A DNA stretch of 10,026 nt from DATARH01 sp046724035. GTDB lineage: Bacteria; Pseudomonadota; Alphaproteobacteria; ATCC43930; CGMCC-115725. Under the pieces are notes generated by a model, which was given only the letters and a program-made list of their open reading frames with translations, did not search any database and was not told where the DNA came from. The position numbers were made by a program, and so were the translations under genes. The DNA lies in assembly GCA_046724035.1 (NCBI GenBank), contig JBKOVT010000158.1, positions 1 through 10,026 on the forward strand. The letters run 5' to 3'. Of the stretch, positions 1-5,582 are shown in pieces. How positions within the stretch are numbered: the first letter of the stretch is position 1; every line of letters starts with the position of its first letter.

Positions 1-411
1 AGCTATGCCATCGCCCAAACCGCCATCGTGTTGATCGCTTGCGCGACGATGTGGTGGGCCGACCGTTCCGTGGCGCTAGCCGATGGCGGCGGGCTCCTGC
101 TCGGGCTCGGATTGAGCCTCGCGCTCGCGCTCGTCTTCATCGTGCTGCAGTTTCTCGACTGGTATGCAAAGCCGTTCTCGCTTGCCACCGATCCTTACGC
201 CTCGCTCTATTTTACGATCACCGGGGTTCACCTCGCGCATCTCGTCGCGGGCTTTATCATGATAGCGGCGGTGCTGGGCTGGTCCCTGCTCGGCTATTTC
301 GGCCCGGCGCGCCACGCACCGGTCACGATCACCGCGTTCTACTGGTATTTCGTGGCGGCGATCTGGCTGCCGCTGTTCTTCACGCTTTACCTCACCCCGT
401 ATCTCGCGTGA
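1..411 (+). CDS. Cytochrome c oxidase subunit III-like protein, C-terminal part (5' end outside window)
   Basis: The frame is open from base 1 to a TGA at 409-411, giving 136 visible residues; the start lies upstream of the window. Hydrophobic segments lie near visible residues 3-20, 31-54, 68-98 and 108-134, matching the last helices of subunit III of heme-copper oxidases. The segment FTITGVHLAHLVAGF corresponds to the family's conserved Thr-Gly-x-His-x-x-His helix. The last helix (YWYFVAAIWL) aligns with the usual W-H-F-x-D-x-x-W motif but has Tyr for His and Ala for Asp, so this is a divergent member, perhaps like the split CoxO/CoxP subunit III proteins of rhizobial alternative oxidases (from memory). 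Subunit III sits in the inner membrane, binds subunit I and stabilises the oxidase. Two oxidase-related genes follow directly, which supports the call. It could also be the tail of a subunit I+III fusion. Confidence 0.8.
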   Translation, partial: SYAIAQTAIVLIACATMWWADRSVALADGGGLLLGLGLSLALALVFIVLQFLDWYAKPFSLATDPYASLYFTITGVHLAHLVAGFIMIAAVLGWSLLGYFGPARHAPVTITAFYWYFVAAIWLPLFFTLYLTPYLA

Positions 412-416
412 CCGGG

Positions 417-866
417 ATGTCGGACGACCTCGTCGCCTACAGTCTCGCCGAGCACCCGGCGCCCCACCGCGAGAAGATCGGGCTCGGCGCGCTCCTCTAC
501 AGCCTCTTCGCGGCGCCGATTGTTTGGGCCGGGGATTTGATGGTCGCTTATGGGCTGATCGGGCATGCCTGCTACCCCGGCGATTTGCCGCTGGGGCACC
601 CGACCGCCGGTTTGGGGTTTGCCTGGCCGCTTGTGCTGGCATGCCATCTCCTGGCCCTTGTTCTGATCGCGAGCGGCACCCTTGTGGCGTTTCGCAATTG
701 GCGCCTGACCGGACCGCCTGTCGGACATCATCATCACCTGATCGAGCGCGGCGAAGGCCGAACCCGCTATCTCGCAATCGTCGGCATGGGTTTCGGGCTC
801 ATGTTCTTTCTGATCACCGCCGTCGAGACGCTATCGCTCGCGCTGGTGCCGTTGTGCTCGTACTGA
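417..866 (+). CDS. Small membrane protein of the cox cluster, unknown function
   Basis: I do not recognise a named family. The product is 149 aa from the ATG at 417. A GTG at 408 is in the same frame, overlaps the upstream stop (GTGA) and would add three residues, so the start is uncertain; no strong ribosome binding site precedes either, which suggests translational coupling. Hydrophobic stretches near residues 21-48, 69-92 and 117-146 predict three membrane helices. A polar loop at 99-117 contains four consecutive histidines (104-107) followed by a charged stretch, and another His/Cys pair lies at His50-Cys52. Lying between a subunit III gene and ctaG, overlapping the latter by 13 bases, it is probably an accessory or assembly factor of the same oxidase; this is inferred from position only. 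The His-rich loop might bind metal or may simply be a polar loop. Confidence 0.65.
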   Translation: MSDDLVAYSLAEHPAPHREKIGLGALLYSLFAAPIVWAGDLMVAYGLIGHACYPGDLPLGHPTAGLGFAWPLVLACHLLALVLIASGTLVAFRNWRLTGPPVGHHHHLIERGEGRTRYLAIVGMGFGLMFFLITAVETLSLALVPLCSY

Positions 867-2131
867 TCTCGCCGGTCATTCTCAGTGTACTGCTGGCAGG
901 CGCAAGCTCGGCATCCGCCCACGTCTTGGGGAATACCGCAGCGCCCTCGTTCGATTGGAACTGGCAACCCTGGATCCTGGCGAGCCTGGCCCTGGCCGCG
1001 CTGGGGTATTCGCGCGGCCTTATTCGCCTGCATCGCCGGCTGGAAAGGCAAGCGCTGGTCGGCGCCGGCGCGATCGCCGCGTTCTATGGCGGGCTGGCGA
1101 TACTGTTCATCGCCTTGGTGTCGCCGCTCGACAGCATCGCGGAGGAGCTGTTCTGGGTCCACATGATCCAGCATTTGCTGTTGCTGCTGGTTGCCGCGCC
1201 GCTACTGGTGCTCGGCCGGCCGGCGATCGTGTGGTTGTGGGCCTTTGGCAGAGGAGGCCGCCGCCAAATCGGACATCTCTGGGCCGCTTCCGGCCTCCAC
1301 CGCGCTGTCGAAGTAGCAATGCACCCGATCCTGGTTTGGGCGGTGTTCTCCGGCGTCTTTATCTTCTGGCACTTCCCGGGTCCGTATCAATGGGCGCTGC
1401 GCGACGAAGGCCTCCACACCTTCGAACATCTGAGCTTTCTCCTAACCGCGCTGATGTTCTGGTCGATCGTCATCGAGCCCTCAGGCCGGCGTCGGCTCGA
1501 ATACGGCCCGACAATGGTCTTTGTCGTGACCGCCGCGATCTTGAGCGGCCTCCCCGGCGCGCTGATCGCGCTCGCGCCGCGCCCGCTCTATACCGCCCAT
1601 GCCGAGGGCGCGGCCGCCTGGGGGTTGACCCTGCTGCAGGACCAGCAGCTCGCCGGGATTGTCATGTGGATCCCGGGCGGCTTTATCTACTTAGTCGCAG
1701 TCGCTTTCGTTTTTGTAAGGTGGCTTCAGCGCGGCGAGCCGCGACGGGCAGGGTTCAGCAAGCGCGCGGCATTGCCCCTCCTGCTCCTATGCACGATGCC
1801 CTTTCTGCTCGGCGGCTGTGACGAAGACCATCCGCAGAACGCCGCTGCTTCGGATCAGCCGAAGCGCGGCGCCAGCCTGATCCGCAGCTATGGCTGCGGC
1901 TCCTGCCACGTCGTTCCGGGCATCGCCGATGCAAATGGGCATGTCGGCCCGCCTCTGACTCAGATCGGGCGGCGCATTTACATCGCCGGGCTGCTGCGCA
2001 ACAGCCCGGACAATCTGGTCGCATGGCTCCGCTATCCCCAGCGTATTGTCCCGGGCAATGCGATGCCCGATATGGGAATGAGCGAGGCCGATGCGCGCGC
2101 CATCGCCGCCTATCTCGACACGCTAAGGTGA
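854..2131 (+). CDS. ctaG: CtaG-family cytochrome c oxidase assembly protein fused to a C-terminal cytochrome c domain
   Basis: The product is 425 aa from a GTG at 854. This start overlaps the previous gene by 13 bases and begins directly with a hydrophobic signal-like stretch ending SSASA before His23. The in-frame extension upstream lies inside the previous gene and was rejected. Residues about 23-300 form a polytopic CtaG (caa3 type) domain. Typical features are H103-M-I-Q-H107, H157-P, the W-H173-F-P-G segment, H188/H192 and the D263-Q-Q segment before a last Gly-rich helix. Family members help assemble the copper-containing oxidase. At 305-322 there is a basic then hydrophobic stretch ending LGGC (Cys322), resembling a lipoprotein signal. 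It is followed by a class I cytochrome c domain with the heme motif C348-G-S-C351-H352 and the likely axial Met404 in a PGNAMPDMGM context. The cytochrome would face the periplasm and could pass electrons to the oxidase. No stop or frame change separates the two parts. Translation of the cytochrome alone from an internal TTG or ATG (Met315) is possible. Confidence 0.85.
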   Translation: MLVLISPVILSVLLAGASSASAHVLGNTAAPSFDWNWQPWILASLALAALGYSRGLIRLHRRLERQALVGAGAIAAFYGGLAILFIALVSPLDSIAEELFWVHMIQHLLLLLVAAPLLVLGRPAIVWLWAFGRGGRRQIGHLWAASGLHRAVEVAMHPILVWAVFSGVFIFWHFPGPYQWALRDEGLHTFEHLSFLLTALMFWSIVIEPSGRRRLEYGPTMVFVVTAAILSGLPGALIALAPRPLYTAHAEGAAAWGLTLLQDQQLAGIVMWIPGGFIYLVAVAFVFVRWLQRGEPRRAGFSKRAALPLLLLCTMPFLLGGCDEDHPQNAAASDQPKRGASLIRSYGCGSCHVVPGIADANGHVGPPLTQIGRRIYIAGLLRNSPDNLVAWLRYPQRIVPGNAMPDMGMSEADARAIAAYLDTLR

Positions 2132-2163
2132 CAGCGGCGCGGTGAGAGCAGCCCCGGCAAGGC

Positions 2164-2191
2164 TCGACAACGCCTTCCGATCTGCTATAAG
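2164..2191 (+). promoter_or_regulatory. Candidate sigma-70 type promoter upstream of tRNA-Trp
   Basis: TCGACA at 2164-2169 resembles a -35 box and TATAAG at 2186-2191 a -10 box, with a 16-base spacer. This would start transcription near 2198, about 80 bases before the tRNA, and could drive the tRNA-secE-nusG transcript. The rest of the 2132-2278 spacer holds a small hairpin (CCGGC-AAA-GCCGG, 2200-2212) and a 10-base direct repeat GCCCCGGCAA at 2151-2160 and 2197-2206. There is no clear terminator for ctaG, so read-through from the cox genes is possible. The assignment rests on consensus resemblance only. Confidence 0.35.
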
Positions 2192-2278
2192 CACCCGCCC
2201 CGGCAAAGCCGGCTGATCCAGCGCGAAATCCTTCGGCAGAAAACTCGGGAGCGCGAGAGCCGCGCGGCATTGCCACTT

Positions 2279-2354
2279 AGGAGTGTAGCTCAACTGGTAG
2301 AGCACCGGTCTCCAAAACCGGGGGTTGGGGGTTCGAGCCCCTCCACTCCTGCCA
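2279..2354 (+). tRNA. tRNA-Trp (anticodon CCA)
   Basis: A full cloverleaf can be drawn. The acceptor AGGAGTG (2279-2285) pairs with CACTCCT (2344-2350). The D stem is GCTC/GAGC (2288-2291 with 2300-2303). The anticodon stem CCGGT/ACCGG (2305-2309 with 2317-2321) encloses a 7-base loop with anticodon CCA at 2312-2314. The variable loop has 5 bases. The T stem (2327-2331 with 2339-2343) contains one G-T wobble and a TTCGAGC loop. The discriminator is G2351 and the 3' CCA (2352-2354) is encoded. It decodes UGG. A tRNA-Trp directly upstream of secE is a common bacterial arrangement, which agrees with the neighbours. Confidence 0.98.
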
Positions 2355-2379
2355 CATCTGAGGCCGCGAGCGGAGCCTT

Positions 2380-2454
2380 ATGCTGGAAGATCAAGGCGGC
2401 AGGGCCATATTTGGCGAGTACATTGATGAGACGGATGAGACGGAACTGATCTGA
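2380..2454 (+). CDS. Possible 24-codon leader peptide abutting secE
   Basis: An ATG at 2380 opens a 24-residue frame ending with TGA at 2452-2454, one base before the secE ATG. A GGAG at 2372-2375 stands 4 bases upstream, a little close but usable as a ribosome binding site. The peptide is acidic (8 Asp/Glu, 1 Arg) and carries a tandem Asp-Glu-Thr repeat. secE has no good ribosome binding site of its own, so coupled translation is plausible. A frame this short can arise by chance, and I do not recognise the peptide. Confidence 0.25.
   Translation: MLEDQGGRAIFGEYIDETDETELI
2425..2442 (+). repeat. Tandem 9-bp repeat GATGAGACG x2 before secE
   Basis: Two exact adjacent copies of GATGAGACG lie 13 bases upstream of the secE start. 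They are in phase with the possible 24-codon frame, where they encode Asp-Glu-Thr twice. The 9-base unit preserves frame, which fits slippage within translated sequence but does not prove it. Confidence 0.7.
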
Positions 2455-2455
2455 G

Positions 2456-2653
2456 ATGGCCAAGACGAACGCCACCGAATTCGTACAGCAGGTCCGTCAG
2501 GAAATGTCCCGGGTCACCTGGCCGACCCGCAAGGAGACGCTGGTGACGACCGGGATGGTGTTCGTGATGGTGTTCATCGCGGCCGCATTCTTCTTCCTCG
2601 TCGATCAGATGTTGTCCTATGGCGTGCGGTTCGTCTTCGGGCTGAGCCAGTAG
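2456..2653 (+). CDS. secE: Preprotein translocase subunit SecE
   Basis: The product is 65 aa, the usual length of short single-helix SecE proteins. An amphipathic cytoplasmic helix (about residues 5-20) is followed by the conserved V-T-W-P-T-R-K-E segment (20-27) and one membrane helix (about 30-50). SecE clamps SecY and is essential for the SecYEG protein-conducting channel in the inner membrane. The ATG at 2456 is the only sensible start. Upstream sequence shows only a weak GGAA at 2442-2445, and the gene may be coupled to the short frame ending at 2454. nusG follows after 15 bases, the common secE-nusG pairing. Confidence 0.96.
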   Translation: MAKTNATEFVQQVRQEMSRVTWPTRKETLVTTGMVFVMVFIAAAFFFLVDQMLSYGVRFVFGLSQ

Positions 2654-2668
2654 GTCTGGAGCTGCGAA

Positions 2669-3199
2669 ATGGCGAGCCACTGGTACGTGATCCACGTCTA
2701 TTCCGGGTTTGAGAAAAAGGTCGCGACCGCGATCCGCGAGCAGGCCGAGCAGAAGGGCCTCGCCGAGCGCTTCGAAGAAATCCTCGTCCCGACTGAGGAG
2801 GTCGTCGAGGTCAAGCGCGGCGCCAAGGTCAGTTCGGAGCGCAAGTTCTTCCCCGGTTACGTGCTGATCAAGATGGATCTCGATGACGAGACATGGCATC
2901 TCGTCAAGAACACCGCCAAGGTGACCGGCTTTCTCGGCGGGCGCGGCCGTCCGTCGCCGATCAGCGAGGCGGAGGCCACGCGCATCATGCGCCAGGTGCA
3001 GGAGGGGATCGAACGGCCAAAGCCGTCGATTACCTTCGAGATTGGCGAGCAGGTGCGGGTCGCCGACGGGCCGTTCACCTCCTTCAACGGCGTTGTCGAG
3101 GAGGTCGACGAGGAGAAATCGCGGATCAAGGTTGCGGTGTCGATCTTTGGCCGCGCGACGCCGGTCGAGCTCGAATATTCGCAGGTCGAGAAGGTGTGA
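2669..3199 (+). CDS. nusG: Transcription termination/antitermination factor NusG
   Basis: The product is 176 aa, typical for NusG. The N-terminal NGN domain (about 3-115) has the W-Y-V-I-H-V-Y-S-G-F-E-K-K opening and the R-K-F-F-P-G-Y-V-L segment (58-66), which contact RNA polymerase at the beta' clamp and beta gate loop. The C-terminal KOW domain (about 122-176) has G-E-Q-V-R-V-A-D-G-P-F and F-N-G-V-V-E-E-V; in the family it binds Rho or ribosomal S10 and so links transcription to termination or translation. It is cytoplasmic. TGGAG at 2657-2661, 7 bases from the ATG, is a good ribosome binding site. Co-transcription with secE is likely. Confidence 0.98.
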   Translation: MASHWYVIHVYSGFEKKVATAIREQAEQKGLAERFEEILVPTEEVVEVKRGAKVSSERKFFPGYVLIKMDLDDETWHLVKNTAKVTGFLGGRGRPSPISEAEATRIMRQVQEGIERPKPSITFEIGEQVRVADGPFTSFNGVVEEVDEEKSRIKVAVSIFGRATPVELEYSQVEKV

Positions 3200-3200
3200 A

Positions 3201-3217
3201 GCACGGCGGAGCCGTGC
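3201..3217 (+). promoter_or_regulatory. Perfect 7-bp hairpin just after nusG
   Basis: GCACGGC (3201-3207) and GCCGTGC (3211-3217) form a 7-bp stem with a GGA loop, one base after the nusG stop. No T tract follows, so it is not a convincing intrinsic terminator. It may protect the nusG 3' end, act as a processing site, or be part of the repeat that follows. Confidence 0.4.
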
Positions 3218-3220
3218 GAG

Positions 3221-3310
3221 CATCTCGGCGAAAGCCGGGATCCTATGGGTCAGTGGGGGTCAGCGGGCGGAGCGATGGCGGCATCGCCCCCGCCTGCGCC
3301 GGGGTGGATG
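3221..3310 (+). repeat. REP/BIME-like intergenic palindromic element between nusG and rplK
   Basis: The left arm folds as TCTCGGC-GAAA-GCCGGGA (3223-3240), seven pairs including one wobble with a GNRA loop. The right arm has CCCCG (3288-3292) pairing with CGGGG (3300-3304). Read on the opposite strand, the right arm resembles the left (CATC-CCGGCG ... GGC-GGGG), so the two are inverted copies. Between them lie a near-perfect 10-bp tandem repeat (GGGTCAGTGG at 3247-3256, GGGTCAGCGG at 3257-3266) and a hairpin GCGATG-GCGG-CATCGC (3272-3287), extended by GGCGG/CCGCC (3266-3270 with 3290-3294), which competes with the right arm. From memory, the core CCGGCGAAAGCCGGGATCC is a dispersed intergenic repeat in many alphaproteobacteria. 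The element occupies most of the rplK leader, where L1 autoregulation of rplK-rplA is expected in other bacteria. Confidence 0.5.
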
Positions 3311-3320
3311 AGGAAAGAGA

Positions 3321-3752
3321 ATGGCAAAAAAAATCGTCGGCATGATCAAATTGCAGGTGCCCGCCGGAAAGGCGAACCCGTCACCGCCGATCGGGCCGGC
3401 ATTGGGTCAGCGCGGCCTCAACATCATGGAGTTCTGCAAGGCGTTTAACGCCCAGACACAGAACCTCGAACCCGGCATGCCGATCCCGGTCGTGATCACC
3501 GCCTATGGCGATCGCAGCTTCACCTTTGTGACGAAGACGCCGCCAGCGAGCTTTTTTCTGAAAAAAGCGGCGGGGATCGAGAAAGGCTCGCAGACGACCG
3601 GCAAGGGCGACACGGTCGGGCGGGTCACGATGGCGCAGATCCGCGACATCGCCGAAAAGAAGATGCAGGATCTCAATGCCAACGACCTCGATGCGGCGTG
3701 CCAGATGGTGATCGGCTCGGCGCGGTCGATGGGCCTTGAAGTCGTCGAATAG
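3321..3752 (+). CDS. rplK: 50S ribosomal protein L11
   Basis: The product is 143 aa, matching the usual 141-144 aa. The N-terminal domain carries the conserved P14-A-G-K-A-N-P-S-P-P-I-G-P-A-L-G-Q-R-G32 segment, and the C-terminal rRNA-binding domain has T-P-P-A-S-F-F-L-K-K-A and G-S-A-R-S-M-G-L near the end. L11 binds 23S rRNA at the GTPase-associated centre, works with the L10-L12 stalk, and is needed for RelA activation in the family. GAGGA at 3310-3314, 6 bases from the ATG, is a strong ribosome binding site. rplA follows after 15 bases and is surely co-transcribed. Confidence 0.99.
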   Translation: MAKKIVGMIKLQVPAGKANPSPPIGPALGQRGLNIMEFCKAFNAQTQNLEPGMPIPVVITAYGDRSFTFVTKTPPASFFLKKAAGIEKGSQTTGKGDTVGRVTMAQIRDIAEKKMQDLNANDLDAACQMVIGSARSMGLEVVE

Positions 3753-3767
3753 CGGGCGGAGGGAAGC

Positions 3768-4478
3768 ATGGCAAAAACCGGCAAACGCCTCAAAAAAGCC
3801 TATGAAGGGCTCGACCCGGCAGCGCCGCCGGTGAAGCTCGAGGACGCGGTCAAGCAGATCAAATCGCGGGCCGCGGCGAAATTCGACGAGACCGTCGAGA
3901 TCGCGATGAACCTGAACCTCGATCCGCGCAAGCCCGACCAGAACCTGCGCGGCACCGTCATGCTGCCGCACGGCACCGGCAAGAGCGTACGGGTCGCGGT
4001 GTTTGCTCGCGGCGACCGCGCCAAGGAGGCGGAAGCCGCCGGCGCCGACATCGTCGGCGCGGAAGACTTGGCCGAGAAGGTGCAGGCCGGCGAAATCGAC
4101 TTCGACCGCGCTATCGCGACACCGGACATGATGGCGGTGGTCGGCCGGCTTGGGAAGATCTTGGGGCCGCGCGGGCTGATGCCGAACCCGCGTCTCGGCA
4201 CGGTAACGCAGAACGTGACCGAGGCCATCCAGGCGGTCAAAGGCGGCCAGGTCGAGTTCCGCGCCGAGAAGGCCGGGATCGTCCATGCCGGTGTCGGCAA
4301 AGCGAGCTTTACGGAGGACGCGCTCGTCGATAATGTGCGCGCCTTTGTCAGCGCGATCACTCGGGGCAAGCCAAGCGGCGTCAAGGGCACCTACATCAAG
4401 CGGGTGAGCCTGACCTCGACAATGGGTCCGTCGGTCAAGGTCGATGTCGGCGGTCTCGCCGAGGAGCCACGGGCCTAG
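3768..4478 (+). CDS. rplA: 50S ribosomal protein L1
   Basis: The product is 236 aa (E. coli 234). It has the L1 signature G-R-L-G-K-I-L-G-P-R-G-L-M-P-N-P-R (126-142) and the G-K-P-S-G-V-K-G-T-Y segment near the C terminus. L1 forms the mobile L1 stalk that guides deacylated tRNA out of the E site. In many bacteria it also represses translation of its own rplK-rplA mRNA by binding the leader. GGAGG at 3758-3762, 5 bases from the ATG, is an excellent ribosome binding site. Length and motifs are normal. Confidence 0.99.
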   Translation: MAKTGKRLKKAYEGLDPAAPPVKLEDAVKQIKSRAAAKFDETVEIAMNLNLDPRKPDQNLRGTVMLPHGTGKSVRVAVFARGDRAKEAEAAGADIVGAEDLAEKVQAGEIDFDRAIATPDMMAVVGRLGKILGPRGLMPNPRLGTVTQNVTEAIQAVKGGQVEFRAEKAGIVHAGVGKASFTEDALVDNVRAFVSAITRGKPSGVKGTYIKRVSLTSTMGPSVKVDVGGLAEEPRA

Positions 4479-4608
4479 CTCGAAACCCGCGCCGGCGGTC
4501 TCGGCCGTCGGCGTGGCGTGCATTGTCTGGGGCCGATGCCAGGGCTGGCAAGCCGGTCGAGGTTGAGTGTTCCCGGCCCCGAGCGGCGCCGGAGTTCGGA
4601 GACGGTAG
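4479..4608 (+). promoter_or_regulatory. Structured rplJ leader, candidate L10 autoregulatory site
   Basis: This 130-base spacer between rplA and rplJ can fold into nested stems. GGGGCCG (4529-4535) pairs with CGGCCCC (4574-4580), enclosing a hairpin TGCCA-GGGC-TGGCA (4537-4550) and an unpaired stretch. An outer CCGGCG (4492-4497) could pair with CGCCGG (4587-4592), just upstream of the rplJ ribosome binding site. In other bacteria the L10-L12 complex binds a structured leader at this place to repress rplJ-rplL translation. Position and shape fit, but I cannot confirm the kink-turn or a match to the known leader model. Confidence 0.45.
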
Positions 4609-5124
4609 GTGGATCGAACCCAGAAGCAGCAGATCGCCACGGCGTTGCACGACGACCTCGCCGAGACGGTTTGCGTCGTTGTGACGCATCAGACCGGGCT
4701 TACGGTCGACGAGGTCACGCAATTGCGGCGGCAGATGCGCAATGCCGGGGCGCGCTATCGCGTGACCAAGAACCGGCTGGCGCGGCGAGCCTTGGAGGGT
4801 ACCCCCTTCGCGAACCTGGCGCCCTTATTCACCGGCCCGACCGCGATCGCCTTCTCGCGCGACCCGGTCGCCGCCGCCAAAGCGGCGGTCGAATATGCCA
4901 ACCGCAACAACAAGCTGACCGTCATTGGCGGCGGCTTGTCGGGCCAGGCTCTGGATGCCGCCGCTATCAAGGCGCTGGCCAGCCTGCCGTCGCTCGACGA
5001 GTTGCGGGGCAAGCTCATCGGCCTCCTCAACGCGCCGGCCACCAAGCTGGCCACGCTGTTGCAGGCCCCCGCAGGACAGCTCGCCCGCGTCATGGCGGCA
5101 TATGCGGAGAAGACCGGCGAATAG
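4609..5124 (+). CDS. rplJ: 50S ribosomal protein L10
   Basis: The product is 171 aa, normal for L10. The start is a GTG at 4609, giving M-D-R-T-Q-K-Q, the familiar alphaproteobacterial N terminus. GGAG at 4598-4601 sits 7 bases upstream and supports it. The rRNA-binding N-terminal domain includes the H-Q-T-G-L-T-V segment and the conserved V-T-K-N-R-L-A-R-R-A-L segment. The C-terminal helix (about 130-170, rich in Ala and Leu) is where L7/L12 dimers dock. L10 anchors the stalk that recruits translation factors. It probably also represses its own mRNA through the preceding leader. rplL follows after 67 bases. Confidence 0.98.
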   Translation: MDRTQKQQIATALHDDLAETVCVVVTHQTGLTVDEVTQLRRQMRNAGARYRVTKNRLARRALEGTPFANLAPLFTGPTAIAFSRDPVAAAKAAVEYANRNNKLTVIGGGLSGQALDAAAIKALASLPSLDELRGKLIGLLNAPATKLATLLQAPAGQLARVMAAYAEKTGE

Positions 5125-5191
5125 CCGCGAAGCAGTTGAATTTCAAGGAATTTGCCCGTAAAGGGTGACTCAAGCGGAAGCGGAGTACGAA

Positions 5192-5569
5192 ATGGCTGAT
5201 CTGACAAAGCTCGTCGACGATCTGTCGGCCTTGACCGTCATCGAGGCGGCGGAGTTGGCCAAGATGCTCGAAGAGAAGTGGGGCGTCTCGGCGGCGGCCC
5301 CGGTCGCGGTGGCTGCAGCCGGTGGCGGGGCGGCGCCGGCCGAGGCGGCGGCCGAAAAAACCGAATTCGATGTCATCCTGGCCGCGATCGGCGAAAAAAA
5401 GGTCAATGTGATCAAGGAAGTACGGGCCATCACAAGCCTCGGTCTGAAAGAGGCCAAGGACCTTGTCGAAGCGGCCCCGAAGCCGGTCAAGGAGGGGGTC
5501 AACAAAGAAGAAGCAGCAAAAATCAAGAAGCAGCTTGAAGATGCGGGTGCGACTGTCGAAATAAGGTAG
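5192..5569 (+). CDS. rplL: 50S ribosomal protein L7/L12
   Basis: The product is 125 aa from the ATG at 5192, the usual length. A GTG at 5165 in the same frame would add nine residues not seen in the family, and the GGAG at 5182-5185, 6 bases before the ATG, decides for the shorter form. The N-terminal dimerisation domain (1-32) is followed by an Ala/Gly/Pro hinge (about 33-54) and the C-terminal factor-binding domain (55-125) with K-V-x-V-I-K-E-V-R and G-L-K-E-A-K-D-L-V-E. Dimers on L10 recruit and stimulate EF-Tu, EF-G and IF2. The protein is normally made in several copies per ribosome, which requires more translation than from rplJ and fits the strong ribosome binding site here. Confidence 0.98.
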   Translation: MADLTKLVDDLSALTVIEAAELAKMLEEKWGVSAAAPVAVAAAGGGAAPAEAAAEKTEFDVILAAIGEKKVNVIKEVRAITSLGLKEAKDLVEAAPKPVKEGVNKEEAAKIKKQLEDAGATVEIR

Positions 5570-5582
5570 GTCCGCCACGACC

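Noticed and set aside
524..853. Upstream in-frame extension of the ctaG fusion to an ATG at 524
   Set aside because: The extension reads as Arg/Pro/Ser-rich sequence inside the preceding membrane protein gene, while the GTG at 854 begins directly with a signal-like stretch.
1796..2131. Separate cytochrome c gene starting at the internal ATG 1796
   Set aside because: That start would leave no basic n-region and only a short hydrophobic part before Cys322, and no ribosome binding site is clear. The continuous frame favours a fusion, though internal initiation at a TTG cannot be excluded.
3201..3217. Intrinsic terminator after nusG
   Set aside because: The stem is perfect but no T tract follows, and the downstream ribosomal genes are normally linked to nusG or have their own leader; it was kept only as a hairpin.
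3245..3448. 67-codon + strand frame across the nusG-rplK spacer
   Set aside because: It is formed by the repeat-like spacer and then runs out of frame into rplK; its composition is low-complexity Gly/Ala/Pro and no family is recognisable.
3381..4640. A 419-codon minus-strand frame opposite rplK and rplA
   Set aside because: It is a shadow of two universally conserved ribosomal protein genes and crosses their spacer; no domain is visible.
5165..5191. GTG start for rplL nine codons upstream
   Set aside because: L7/L12 proteins begin at the equivalent of the ATG at 5192, which has its own GGAG 6 bases upstream.
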